Positions 40,863 to 52,335 of a stretch of DNA of 64,000 bases are shown piece after piece (within the stretch, counting starts at the first letter, position 1; every line of letters starts with the position of its first letter). The DNA comes from Anthostomella pinea (lineage: Eukaryota > Ascomycota > Sordariomycetes > Xylariales > Xylariaceae), in assembly GCA_963556695.1 (NCBI GenBank), contig CAUWAG010000006.1:558001-622000 (forward strand). The letters run 5' to 3'. The position numbers and the translations under genes are program-made. The notes beneath the pieces were generated by a model. The model saw only the letters and a list, made by a program, of their open reading frames with translations, was not told the origin of the DNA and made no database searches.

Positions 40863-42261
40863 TCACACCAAAGACTTCGCCTCGCCGTCCTTCAGCTTGC
40901 CAGCGCCGACAAGACGCTTAACCTCTCCACTCCACACTCCCTTGATCTCGTCCGCGACCTTGAGGCCGTTGAGCTTGCCAGCCAGAGCAGCAATCTCATC
41001 CGGGTCGATCTTGCCTTGGATCAAGTCAACATCGTTCAAGACGGCATCGACCTGCGCGGCAGTGGCATCACCACTAGCGAAGTAGTTTGCATCCTTGACA
41101 GAGCCCTTGAGGATACGCTTGTTCTTCTTGACGGCTGTCTTGGCGGCTTCTTTCGCCTTCTTGTTGGCCTCGCGGTCGACCTTGGCCTTTTCCTCGGCCT
41201 CCTTTGCCGCCTTTTCCTCGGCTTCCTTCTTCAGCCTAGCATCCTCCTTGGCCTTCTTCTCAGCAGCCTCCTTGTCGTTCTTCTTCTTATTCTTGGCGGC
41301 GTTGGCCTCCTGTCTGAAGCGCTTGATGCGCTCGTCGGCAGCCGAACAGTCATCCAGCATCTTTCTCAGACGCGCATTGTCCTCGGCCTTCTTCTTGCTG
41401 CGTGCGTTGGCGTTCTTGCGCTCCATGTGGCGCTTCTGGCCACGGTTCTCGTTGTCGTCGGGTACATCCTCGTCCAGGTACTCAAACGTACGCCACGAGT
41501 CGAAGTTGTACCAGAAGTTGTAGAAATTGTCGACTTCCTCCTTTGTCGAGTTGGCGTCGCCGAACATAGGCACGGGCTGTTGCTTGGAGAAGCGGGATTC
41601 GGCCTTGAAGACCCTGCTCCAGAGCTTGTAGAAGTTCTTGCCACTCTCCTTCTTGGACGGAGGCTCGACGTCAGCCTTCTCGTCGATCGAGTCAAACTGT
41701 CGTCGCTTAACGGGGTCGAGCAGGACTTCGGTAGCCTTCTGAATGCACTTGAAGAAGCTGTCATCCTCACTGCTGCCTTGAGCCGCCTTCTTGTCGGGGT
41801 GATGCTTCAGGACCTTCTTGCGGTGGGCGCGCTTGATCTGGTCCTCGGTGGCCTTCCAGCGGTACTTGGTTATACCCAGAACTTGGTAGTGATCTTGGGA
41901 CTAGAAAGTAGACATCGCATTAGCAAACTATAAGTAGAGCAGTAGAGAGACGGAGCGCAATGCTTACCTTCCAATCCTTGGCCTCGCGCTGCAGCATCAT
42001 GGGGTCCTCGGGCTCGCTCTCATCGCTCTCGTCATCCTTCTCGATCTTCTTGGCGGACTCCTGCGCCTGGATGCGGTCATCCTCGGAGAATGTGCGCTTG
42101 TGTCTAGCACGGCGGGCATGGGCGAGGAAGTGAGGTCCGACGGGTTCGATGGTTCGCTGCGACGAGGCAGTGATCTTGGTGATGGGCTTGAAGTCCTTGT
42201 CGGCGGACCAGCCCTCCGGCAGCGCGGGCAAAGACCGTGTGACTGTGGTTGTTGCAGCCAT
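40863..42261 (-). CDS. zuo1: Zuotin, ribosome-associated J-domain co-chaperone
   Basis: J-protein of the ribosome-associated complex, which works with Ssz1 and Ssb Hsp70 on nascent chains. Exons 41968-42261 and 40863-41900 with a 67-bp intron (41901-41967, branch CTAAT); 443 aa, the usual length. The start MAATTTVTRSLPALPEGWSA is taken at 42261. The J-domain begins SQDHYQVLGITKYRW and has the HPD motif in KVLKHHPDKKA. A zuotin-homology region follows (FNFWYNFDSWRTFEYLDEDV-like, RKNANARSKKKAEDNARLRK). Next comes a long charged helix of Lys/Glu/Ala repeats, then a C-terminal four-helix-like region. Core housekeeping gene. Confidence 0.96.
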
Positions 42262-42620
42262 TGTCGTTGCTGGTGTGGTTTCGCTTGTTCTGGCAGTCTG
42301 GAAGGGAGAAAAAGAAGCAGCCAAAAGGGCGTGGGGCTGTTTGGGGATTTTTTTCTCTGGAATTCCCAGGTCAAGATCGGCGTTGCTAACCACCGACCTA
42401 GCAGGATGAAGTGTGGCGTCATGCCGTATAAGCCCCAGTCGCCAGCACTCAAGCCACAATGAATAACTCTACAATTTTCACAAGCTTCACTTTTTGATGC
42501 CCTTTCGGGTCGAGACTCGGGACAGTTCTGTTGGCCGGATTGCATACATACATGCATAGACCTCTTGACCGAACCTTCAGCAGACGATAGGCCCTCTTTT
42601 CCCTTCTCGCCACTTTCAAA

Positions 42621-43088
42621 ATGTCAAAGGCGTTACCGACTTACAGGAACCTGCTCCGAGCTGCGCGGGTAGCTTTTCAAGGTGCGTCCAAACCCCACGA
42701 TGCTCGGTCGTGTAGACCCCCAGGTCTCGGCTGACAATGCTTATTGAACAGGCGACGAAAGAGTCCTGACCGCCGCACGGTCGTCTATCCGCGAAGGCTT
42801 CCGCGCCAACGTCTCCCTCGAGCCGTCCAACCCCAATTTCGCAGCATCCATCAAGCACGCTGAAGAGGTCGCGGCGATGTTACGGCAGAACATAGTGCAG
42901 GGAAGGAAGGATGGGGACACATATAGTATGTCGGAATTCCTACATCATGGCGTTCTCTGCCAGACTCGCTGACTGGAGTTTCAGAGCTACGGATACACGA
43001 AGACACAGAACGAGGCGACAACGACACCATCACGATGCCGAATGGCCAGAAGGTCAAAATTGATGGAAAGACGTGCGCTGATAAGTGA
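42621..43088 (+). CDS. mzm1: Mzm1, LYR-motif complex III assembly factor (mitochondrial)
   Basis: Matrix chaperone for the Rieske protein during bc1 complex assembly. Exons 42621-42681, 42752-42925 and 42985-43088, with introns of 70 and 59 bp; 112 aa. Each exon is too short for an ordinary long-ORF scan. N-terminal [19 protein letters not shown] is the LYR-type motif of this family. Then come [18 protein letters not shown] and the conserved [14 protein letters not shown]. Length and ending ([11 protein letters not shown]) match the family. It is divergently arranged with Zuotin (360 bp between starts) and convergent with slt11. Confidence 0.95.
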
Positions 43089-43278
43089 AGAGGACAAGTG
43101 AAGTCCGCGAGTGTTTGTACTATATCATGATACCCAGTGTACCAACAGAATGCATGATGACGACCTCTCGAGCCAGAGAAGACCGTAACAAGCCGATGCC
43201 TCGCTCCAGCCTCCTTTTCGGAAGCAACACGCCCAACGCCGATCATGCAGAATGAACTTCCCCCGAATCCACCCAAGT

Positions 43279-44430
43279 CTAATCGCCGGCCAAGCTGGCG
43301 TAGTTGACATCCCCTGAGCCAGGCGGTGGAGCAGCAGCAGACAACTCATCGAGGTCTTGTTGTGATGCCCCAACCTGCCCTCCGCCTTCCTGTCCTGGTG
43401 CTTCTGCAATAGCCTTGCGAGGTCCTTGTCCTCGTCTCTGGTCCCCAAATGCTGATCGTCCATCTCTGGCCATCTCGGCTCTTTCGTCCTTGCTCATAGT
43501 CCCGATCGATTTAGGTTGGGACCACCGTACGCGCAGCGGGCAGCCCGCGATGACAGCACGACCCTTGCACGCCTCCGCTGCCCTTTCGGCCCCCTCTCTC
43601 GTCTCGTAGTTGATGAACGCGCAGTGTGACATGTGACTGCAGATGAGGGACTTGATCTTGCCGTGCTCTTTAAAGAAGTCGCGAACCTTGTACTCGGGCA
43701 GGTCGTCCTCGACACCCGTGACAAACAAGCTCATGATCGACGTGTCGTTCGGTGGTATGTAGTCTTTGGGGCCGGGTGGCAGTTGTGATGCGCTAGGGAA
43801 CGGTCTCCTGCCTGGCTTCGCACCAGCTGTTGCAGCCGCTCTCGAGTCGCGCGTCCGTATCGGTCCCGGTCCACCGACACCAGCGCCAACCGCAGCATTC
43901 CCACCCGTAGCACTCCCTGCCGCGCTCGAATCTGCACTGCCATCCTCGATCGCCCGCCCTTTTCTGAAATATGGTTTGCTGTTCGCCAGCCGCCGCAGCA
44001 GCTCCCGCGCCTTCTCGTCCGTCTTCTCGTACTCCTCGGTGCCGTGGCCGTCCTCTAGCGCCTTCTCGTTGTTCTGGGCAAAGTATTCGCGGTTGATTTC
44101 GCTCTTAGGGCCGGGCGCGACCATCTTGAGCGCGGCGTCACGCAGCTGAATGGGCAAACCGAACTGCAAGTCCAGCATGCAACATTGGCAGCAGTTCTTC
44201 ATGCGCGCGCAAGTCAGGCAGATGTTGGTGCGCTTCTTTCGGCCGTGGGAGCGATCGGCTGGCCACGAGAAGATTGTGTATGGTCGCGTGCAGATCTTGC
44301 ACTCGGCGCCGTAGTCCTCCTTCAGCATCTTGACGTAGGGATTGGGCGGCAAGCAGTTTTCGCATACGGAGGGGAAGTCGGTGGATTCCCAACCTGAGCG
44401 GTTCAGGTCTTGCTTGATTTGAGGCGGCAT
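43279..44430 (-). CDS. slt11: Pre-mRNA-splicing factor Slt11/Ecm2 (RBM22-like)
   Basis: Spliceosomal Prp19-complex-associated protein that contacts U6 and U2 snRNA. Single exon, 383 aa from the ATG at 44430 (MPPQIKQDLNRSGWESTDFP). The N-terminal zinc-binding part has CENCLP, CKICTRPYTIFSW, CLTCARMKNCCQCC and LDLQFGLPIQLRD. A Gly/Ala-rich linker follows, then an RRM with SLFVTGVEDDLPEYKVRDFF and CAFINYETREGAERAAE. The C-terminus is low complexity. The length matches the family. Confidence 0.96.
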   Translation of the reverse strand: MPPQIKQDLNRSGWESTDFPSVCENCLPPNPYVKMLKEDYGAECKICTRPYTIFSWPADRSHGRKKRTNICLTCARMKNCCQCCMLDLQFGLPIQLRDAALKMVAPGPKSEINREYFAQNNEKALEDGHGTEEYEKTDEKARELLRRLANSKPYFRKGRAIEDGSADSSAAGSATGGNAAVGAGVGGPGPIRTRDSRAAATAGAKPGRRPFPSASQLPPGPKDYIPPNDTSIMSLFVTGVEDDLPEYKVRDFFKEHGKIKSLICSHMSHCAFINYETREGAERAAEACKGRAVIAGCPLRVRWSQPKSIGTMSKDERAEMARDGRSAFGDQRRGQGPRKAIAEAPGQEGGGQVGASQQDLDELSAAAPPPGSGDVNYASLAGD

Positions 44431-45667
44431 GATCGATGATGTCGCCACTGGCTGGAGTAGAAGTGAAGGGTGTGGTCGAGATGCGAGACAGAAAGCAGAA
44501 ACAGGTAAGTTCGTCAAGCCCGCTTCAATGTTTGCTTTCGAATGTCCTCACGTTGGTCTCGAAATTTTGGCGGAGTCCCGGCTGGAGGTACATGTGGCTG
44601 GAGGTGGCGAAGCCTAGCTAATCAAATATCGATGCGGGTCTCTGGAAGGCTGAGTCAGCTCCTGCCACTCACGTGCCACTCAGCCTCTTATGTGACTAAC
44701 AGAAGCCGGGGAAAGCTTATTACCAGCACGTGAGCAACTCACTCCCAAGGTTCATCGTCAACTGGATCGACCACCTGCTCAAGTCACGCCGAATACGCCC
44801 AGTTCAAGCCATCCGATGGATGGTTCTTGGGCTCGAAGAAATAAAGAAATTCACCATGCTGTGGTCGTTCTCGTGTAGTCTCCGCCTGGGAACGAAGACC
44901 ATTGCTCCTCAATGGGAGGGCCCCTACCTTCATGCCCTCAGCGTCCCTACCAGAGAGTAGGGACGGACTCCCAGTGACGCCCCCGGGCAATGACAAGCGA
45001 TGACAGTGTCTGGGGAAGCGATACTATATAAGTCGTCAGCACGGTTTGGTTTGCGCTGGTCGGCGCGTATCTCTGTACCGATACTTTGCTGATGTGTCGG
45101 CCTGCAGCTGTTCCTCTCCGCACGTAGAGCGGTCAGCACTGAACCGTCCCAAGCCATGGGCGTATTTCCCCAGACCCAGTGTCGAGGACAGATCCATTGT
45201 TCTGCCTCCGGGGCGTGTGGGAAAGGTCTCTTCGGCTCCACATCGCCGTCGCATTCACACAGCTCTGTTGTCTCACGATCAGACGGCGGGCTCGACCTCG
45301 GGATACAACCAGCAAGTGTTGACAGCATGTTGGCGATTGTTGACTAACCACCTGTTCCCCCGAGACATCAGCACAGTGGAATAATGCGTCTGTCCATCTT
45401 CCAAGACTCAATCAGGAGTGGAGATACCAAATGGTAGGTAAGATGTGGCTGGATCACGCGCGAACTCTAATCTAAATATACTCTCAACACTCCGGTGCGC
45501 CAACTCGTTTGGACCGGCATGCCCACGCGTGAGTTTCGTTTGGTTTAAATTGACTGCTTCCCCTCTTTTCACTATGGGAAAAACGTTCTGAGGTGAAAGT
45601 TATTTTCTCATTTGCAACATTCGTTCTCAACTCTCCTTCTCCAAGCTCTCGACTTCCCATCGACAGC
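44431..45667. promoter_or_regulatory. Divergent intergenic region slt11 / MFS transporter
   Basis: 1.2 kb between opposed starts. No gene or RNA recognised. A TATA-like ACTATATAAG is at about 45023-45032. Confidence 0.4.
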
Positions 45668-47446
45668 ATGGCTTCCATCCCGCTGAGGAATCCTTTCACC
45701 AAGGCCCCTGCATCACGAGGATATGTAGGTGAGCAAGAAGACAATATTGCACAGGATACTTCAGCTGTCCCTCTGGAGGCTACGGCTACTGAGAGCTCCA
45801 CGAAGCCGATGATCGACGCGCAGGACTCGCATGTTGTCAGGGATGATGGAAAGGTCATCATCACAGAACAGGAGTACCCTGAGGCTCTCGGTTTTTACTA
45901 CTCGACCCTGAAGAAGTGGAGGATTCTCACCGTCATCTTCCTCGTCCAGACTTCCATGAACTTGAACACCTCCCTGTATGCGAACGGACAGGCTGGCATT
46001 GCCCGACAGTTTGAAGTAAGCCCGCAAACCACCGTCAGCGGCGCCGCTATCTTCCTCATCACCTATGCCTTTGGCTGTGAACTGTGAGTGTGATCTTTCG
46101 ATGAGACACGTTGATCGTCCTGCTAATCTATCGGTCAGTTGGGCGCCCTGGTCCGAGGAATTTGGACGCAAGCCAATTCTTCAGGCATCCCTCTTCCTAG
46201 TGAACATCTGCTGCTTGCCAGTAGCACTGGCTCCTCGCGGTATCTCTTCCATCCTCGTCGGCCGGGCCTTTGGCGGTCTCTTCTCTGCTGGCGGTAGTGT
46301 CACTCTCGGCATGGTCGCAGATATGTTTACCACGGATCAGCAAGAACTACCGCTCGCATACATCGTTCTCTCGTCGGTCGGAGGCTCCATTGTCGGTCCC
46401 ATCGTTGGAGGGTTTGTTGAGACAGACTTGCCGTGGCAGTGGACGATCTGGATACAGTTGATCGTCTCAGCATTCGTTCAGATGCTCCATTTCTTCTTCG
46501 TCCCCGAGACTCGCTCTTCCGTCCTTCTCGACGCACATGCCAAGAAACTTCGGGCCTCGAACCAGAGGCCCAATGCCTACGGTCCCAACGAACTGAAGTC
46601 ATGGAAGGAATACATCGCTCTAAAGGAGATGTTGAGCATCTGGGGTCGCCCTTTCAAAATGTTCGTCATGGAGCCGATTGTGTCGGTCTTGTCGGCGCTC
46701 TCTGGTTTCAGCGATGCATTGATCTTCATGCAAATTCAATCATTCGGTCTGGTCTTCGGGAACTGGGGCTTCACAAAAATCCAGACTGGACTGGTATGTT
46801 CACCCTTTTATTGAGTTATCGTGGGCTGGACTGATTCGGTAACTGACATCACTGGCAGGCTTTTCTCCCTATTGGCCTTGCCTATGTCTTGGCTTACCTC
46901 CTCTTCATCCCCATCTTCCGACGCAACAGACGACTGAGGCAGGCCCACCCCCTATCCGAACACGCTCAATACGAATCCCGCATGTGGTGTTTGCTATATA
47001 TGGCTCCGTGTCTCCCCATCGGCTTGCTGATTTTCGCCTGGACGAGCACACCACTTGTCCACTGGATCGCGCCCATGATCGGCTGCGTGTTCATCGGAAT
47101 TGCCAACTACGCGATCTATATGGCAACTATTGATTACATGGTCGCAGCCTATGGCCCTTATTCCGCTTCTGCCACCGGAGGCAACGGGTTTGCCCGCGAT
47201 TTCCTCGCCGGTTGTCTGACCTGGCTCGCTGCTCCATATTACCATAGCTTCCAGATGCATAATGGTCTCCAGATAGCGAATACGGTCCTCGCCGCTATCA
47301 GCTTGCTACTGGTAGCTGCAACTTTCGTCATCTACTGGAAAGGTCCCTCAATGCGCAGACGCTCGCCGTTTGCTCAGTCCATCAGTCGCACCACCGTCGA
47401 CGGTCTCGTGTCAGCTCAATCCCGGGAGCCCCTGGTGTCGAGGTAG
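45668..47446 (+). CDS. MFS drug-type transporter (DHA1-like)
   Basis: Twelve-helix proton antiporter of the plasma membrane. Exons 45668-46083, 46139-46793 and 46859-47446; 552 aa with phases consistent. The ATG at 45668 (MASIPLRNPFTK) gives the usual long acidic N-terminal tail. Motifs: FGCELWAPWSEEFGRKPIL across intron 1 (the DHA1 loop 2-3 motif), VGRAFGGLFSAGGSVTLGMV, VLSSVGGSIVGPIVGGFVET, VPETRSS, and AYGPYSASATGGNGFARD in the C-terminal half. Related proteins export antifungals or polyamine-like compounds; the substrate here is unknown. No associated biosynthetic gene is adjacent. Confidence 0.92.
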
Positions 47447-49276
47447 ACACTGCTGAGGGACTATGGGAGAGAGGTATCCTTTGCTATCTAATTGGTTGGT
47501 CTTCCCGGCGTCTAGGCAGGCTCTCATGATGTTCGGTTTTGACTCAGTCTTTTATGAGAGAATAATTGATAATTAATGTAGACTTAGCTCGGGGGAAAAG
47601 TCGCTGTATTCCGCTTGGGGGTGGGCTGTTACCCATACGGACTAATGTGTATGTAGTTTTGATTTCTCTGGTGTATGAAATTTCAATCAATCAATAAATG
47701 GAGCATCGAGGTAGCCGCAATGTCACTGTGGTCGTCCTCGTCCATGGACTCTTCCCGGCTGCGGTTACAATACCTTTCCTTCTCCGCAGTCGTGTGTAAA
47801 TGAGCTCCATTCTCACAGCTCGCACATCCAGTCCGACCCCCGACTTGATTGTTTTGCTCAGAGGCTCAGGCTTCGGGTTTCAAGCCGTGATGGTGTCATC
47901 TTTGGTGGTACCGTATTTGTAAAGTATTCATGTAATCTCACCGTGTCACGCCATTATGACCGTAGAGTTTCCATTTTCTTCGCGAAGGCACATAAGAATC
48001 CCCCGAAACTGTTTCTCAACGATCATATTTTCTGAGTTTGCATGTTCGCCTTGCTATCATGGTGTCCTCTGCATACTCGCTTGATCTATTACCCCAACAT
48101 TGTTCGTAGGCGAAGTCAGTTTGCTCTCGGCAAGACTCCAGCCCTGGGCTCGGTTGCAAGGTCATGAGACTATACCGAGATCCCCTGCAGCCAAGAGAAA
48201 CGGCGTGGTCAGAGCTGGAGTTTACGGGGAGGATAGGTGGTTGGCTCTCTCCTCATCTCGGGACCGAGGCTACGTAAGAAATCGCTAGTCAGCCAAGAGC
48301 TTCTAGGGTCACGAGTCTGACTCTTGAGTCAGCAGCCTTTTCGCCCTCTAAGTTAGTGTCCCTACTAAGGGCTATGAAGTCCTCCACACGACCGTATCCA
48401 GATCGCATCCCCCACTTACGCACTTCTTCGTATTTACGACCCGTACAGAAGTTGTGAACTGTCCTTGCAGGGGAGTTCTCTTCAGCCAGGCCTACCAAGC
48501 CAACATAATGAGGCGGTGGAGGGAACGCGTCCAGGCGCATGCCCTGGCAGGTCTACGCGAGCCAGCACCACACCTGCACCGCACCGGCGTATGGGCATGG
48601 GCATAGGCGCGGGCCGTAGCGCTGGGCTAGCTTAGCTCTCTGTATTCGATAAGAGGTCCGAAGCCCGAAATGATGTTCTGTTCACCTAGGTTAAATAGAT
48701 TGGAAACGAATGCTCAACCTATCGCCTCTGCGTGCCATTCAGGAAGCACGAGGCGTACTACGCAGTATCCTTATTCCAGCTAAAGCCCTCGTCTAATATA
48801 TCCTTTCCAGGTTCACCTGTCATCAACCTCCAGGGCGCGGCGTGATGTCTTGTATAGGTTAAGGCTGAGTACCGCCAGGATCTGATCTATACCCCGTTAC
48901 ACCAGGGCTTCGCACTATTGATATACTAAGGGGCCCGTTATTGCGGCTGATAATACTGGCCTGGTAGCTGATGGGCAGAGGGACTGAACTTCCATCAGGC
49001 AAGCAACGCCATGTCTTGGACCAGAAAACGACATGGTCCCATAGCCAGGGGCAGCAAGGCGTTCATGACTGCCCACTTTCGGCCGCACTAGGTGGAACGG
49101 AAGTCAACAACGTGATCATGCAATACATCAGGGAGTTGAACATATAAGGCGGGCGATCTTCTCCTTTTCGAGCCAACTACCAACTTCACTTCACCATCAC
49201 CATCACCATCGGTCTCAACTCTTGTCTCGCTTTCCCCGACACAAATTCTGGTTTCTAGTCCTCACAATACAGAACC
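47447..49276. other. 1.8-kb intergenic region
   Basis: No gene supported. The right end is the promoter of the secreted protein: TATAA at 49143-49147 and a CACCATCACCATC repeat in the leader at 49190-49210. Confidence 0.4.
49143..49149 (+). promoter_or_regulatory. TATA box of the secreted PAN-like protein gene
   Basis: TATAAGG 130 bases before the ATG at 49277, followed by a pyrimidine-rich leader. Confidence 0.4.
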
Positions 49277-50414
49277 ATGAAGACACAAGCTGTTATTCTA
49301 CAGACCTTGGTGTCTTTTGCCGCGGCCTCGCCCCTTGTCCCTCGTCAAGCCATTGATGTCGACCTCGTGAACTCGGCCCCTGATCCGACGTTAGTCACCG
49401 TCCCGATAGGGCCGACAGCCGACTCCGTGAACTACGACCTAGCAGCAGCCACCCAGCTGGCCGTTGCCGATCCCCTCACTGTCCCTGCCGCCACTAAACG
49501 CGACCTTGCAGCCCGAACGGCTTGCGAGGTGCAGCCAACCGGAGCTGGCCCCGTTCCGGATGTCGATAATGACGATAGCTTCCTCAAGTTCGCAGACTTC
49601 TCAGACGCGGCGACAAGCGCCCTCGTTCCGTCTGGATATCAGCAGACCTACACCGACCTTCAGGCTAGCAGCATCGCCTATGGCTACCTGGGCTACAGAA
49701 CTCTGGACAGCTACGACACCAGCGCCTGCGCCGCACAGTGCGACACCATTACAGGGTGCTCAGGAGTCAACATCTATTTCGAACGGGACCCAACCGTCGA
49801 GCCTGCAGCTGACTGCCCGAACCCGCCCTCCACCACCGTCATCAAGTGCGTGCTTTGGGGCGGCTACGTCGCCGCGGAGAACGCGAAGAACGACGGCCAG
49901 TGGCGCGACGACTTCCACGTCGTGATCGCCGGCTCCAACGGCTATATGAAGACGGCCGTCCCGGCCGTTTCCGGCTTCGAAGGTGAATCCCTCGGAAACT
50001 CCACCATCAACGCACCGAATAACTGCCTTGGCCAGAACACCTACATGGGCTCCAAGATCTTCAGCACCAGCATCTTTGATCCCAGCCTCTGTGGCGCTGC
50101 CTGCACCTCCCAGAACCAGTACAACGTGGCGCACCCGCCGGCCCAGGGCGAGCCCATGATCTGCACTTTCTTCACGACGTACTTGATGGCGAAGAACGGC
50201 AATTCCCAGGGACAGTATTGCGCCATGTATACCCAGTCCTGGGATAGCTCGTATGCTGTCAATGATGTAAGTATTCACTTCAATCTGCCACTATCTGTTT
50301 TTTCATACTGACTTGGGATAGGGGCAATGGCGCGGACAGGACCATTACACGGTTGAATATGCGTTCTCGTACTCGAACGCTACGTCGTCCGGCGGTCCAC
50401 AATGCAGCAAATAG
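49277..50414 (+). CDS. Secreted protein with PAN/Apple-like cysteine modules
   Basis: Extracellular protein of 360 aa; exons 49277-50266 and 50322-50414 with a 55-bp intron. Signal peptide MKTQAVILQTLVSFAAASP is followed by LVPRQ, then a probable Kex2 site (AATKRDL). Two cysteine modules follow: DTSACAAQCDTITGCSGVNI with KCVLWGG, and SLCGAACTSQNQYN with ICTFFTTY. This pattern occurs in fungal proteins annotated as fruit-body-specific protein A-like or PAN-domain proteins, likely carbohydrate or protein binding. Biochemical role unknown. Confidence 0.85.
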
Positions 50415-51398
50415 ATTGGTAGGGAGATGGACCTGTCTAAGGCAGGCTAAGCAATGTTCAGCCTAGGTATTTTAATGGTGAAATAGTACATACGCAATAA
50501 ACCTTAGTCTTGTCGTGCCTCACAAGTGATTGGGGTTGTAGAATTCTTGGGCAAAGGTTATCGTTCATTTGCCGTCGAAACGATCGGATTGTCAAGTGGC
50601 TAACATAAATAATCTGCATAATAGGATGATCTAATCCCATGCCATGGCTGATTGCTCGCGGTTCGGAGACATCGGATATTTCAATTAAGGGCATCAGAGG
50701 GTCACCACAAGGTGAGGAGGCATTGAAATGGGCAGTGAACGCTCAGGGTTCGTGGCTGTTGAAAGCAACGCCGTCCCTCAAGCAACGACCAGGGACTCAA
50801 GTGAGACAGGCCGCCGATACACGTATATAATCGACTTGATGCTTCTCGCGCGGGTTCACCGCGAACTTCTCCAGGGGCCAGGACATCAGCCCAGCAGTTA
50901 TTGGAGGAATCATGCAAGCTCGGAATTACGAGGACTTCTTCAAGGGCATGGTGAACGGTCCCCACAACACGATTCCGAACGGGATCAGGGGAGATTTTGG
51001 AGTTTCACAGCTCCCGTGAGGTCCCGCATAGCGGCACGGCGGACAGAGTTACGGGCGCACCCGTAAGTCTGGATGATATCACCCCAGTGGGAGGGATGGA
51101 TGGGGACATAAAAATGTCCCAGATCATGGATACTGAGGGTGGTGGCAAGTGTTATCGCTATGCTTAGACCAGTGAAAATTTAAGATCCCATTTCCAAGAC
51201 ACTGGACAGCACGGGCCCTACCCCTACCAACATATCTCCTTATCAGGGAGACCCTTTATCCCCAATTATTAAAAACCACTTGGCCTCATATTACATAACA
51301 CCCCGACCAAGATTCATCTCACAGCACTCCCATGTCCCGCCCTTGTTATGTATCCTTTCCGACCACATACTTTGGACCCCTATGCTTGACCCTGCCAC
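50415..51398. other. Intergenic region between convergent genes
   Basis: No gene recognised. Confidence 0.35.
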
Positions 51399-52335
51399 TT
51401 ACATCAGAGCCGGCAGCACGGCCGCCAAACCCGCAACAACTCCGCCGAAGGCCGCGGTCATAGCGGGCGCCACCCCCTGAACAACAGTTGGACTCGAGCC
51501 TCCGCCCGTGTTACCAGCACCTCCCGTGTTTCCCACACCTCCTACACCTCCTGCACCCCCCGTGCCAGTGCTCGTAACTACTCCTCCTCCAGTTCCGGAA
51601 GCGGTAGTGGAGAGCATCCCGCTGCTGCTCGAGAATACTGCAGGATCAAGAGTCAGTAGTTGCTCATTCGCAGTGGCTGTGAGAATACCGCAACGTGTCT
51701 CAGGGTAGGTAAAATCTTGTGCGTCCATCTGGGCGTCGAATAACGAAAGCAGGGGTCGACAGTTGGTTATTGAGGGATGAAAGCCAAGGTACTCACAGCT
51801 CCCGCTGCCACTAGAGGTGATGCTCGAAGCCGAGCCCGAGGGGACGGCGACGCCGGCGTAGTTCCAGCCGCAGGCATTCATGATATTGGCGAGGTCTGTG
51901 GAAGCGTCAGTTGTCAGCCAAAATTCGTACATACTTCCTCTTTCCCCTTGCAGCACCGGCGAGGCTCCACAGGCGCCAGCAGCACGGAGGAGGGGAGGAG
52001 ATGGGCGGAGAGCATCACTCACCGCTGTTGTTGTCATTCTGTCCATTCACCTTGGCACATGCAGCGCAGCTGGTGGCCTGAGACTGCGCATTGACGCCGT
52101 TGCAGATGCACTGGCGTTGCGCGTTGTCGTCGTTGTTGTTCTGCTGGCCGCACGTAGTCGAGAGCTGGATGAAGTCCTGGCATTCCGAGCCGCAGACTGA
52201 GGGGAAGTTGCTGGGCAGGACTCCCGGCGAGGTGCTGCTGGAGTCAGCGCTCTGCGAGGTGCTGCTGGCGTCGGTACCCTGCGCGGTGCTGAGGACGGCG
52301 AAGGTGGAGACAACGAGGATGGCTTGGAGCTGCAT
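51399..52335 (-). CDS. Cys-rich, Ser/Gly-rich secreted protein, probably GPI-anchored
   Basis: Exons 52023-52335 and 51399-51895 with a 127-bp intron (GTGAGT...CCACAG). Further in-frame splicing near 51,675-51,800 is possible because GTGAGT and CTCACAG sites occur there. Signal peptide MQLQAILVVSTFAVLSTAQG. A Ser/Thr-rich stretch precedes a cysteine module: SVCGSECQDF, STTC, QRQCICNG, TSCAACAKVNG, NACGW. The C-terminus is Gly/Thr-rich and ends in a hydrophobic segment AAFGGVVAGLAAVLPALM, typical of a GPI-anchor signal. Probably a cell-wall surface protein. CFEM-like spacing is only approximate. Confidence 0.78.

Noticed and set aside
41016..41933. A 305-codon plus-strand frame rich in Leu
   Set aside because: It is the complement of the Lys/Glu-rich helix of Zuotin; the Leu/Phe runs come from reversed AAG/GAG codons.
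48289..48540. A short minus-strand ORF in the large gap before 49277
   Set aside because: Isolated, 83 codons, no recognisable features.
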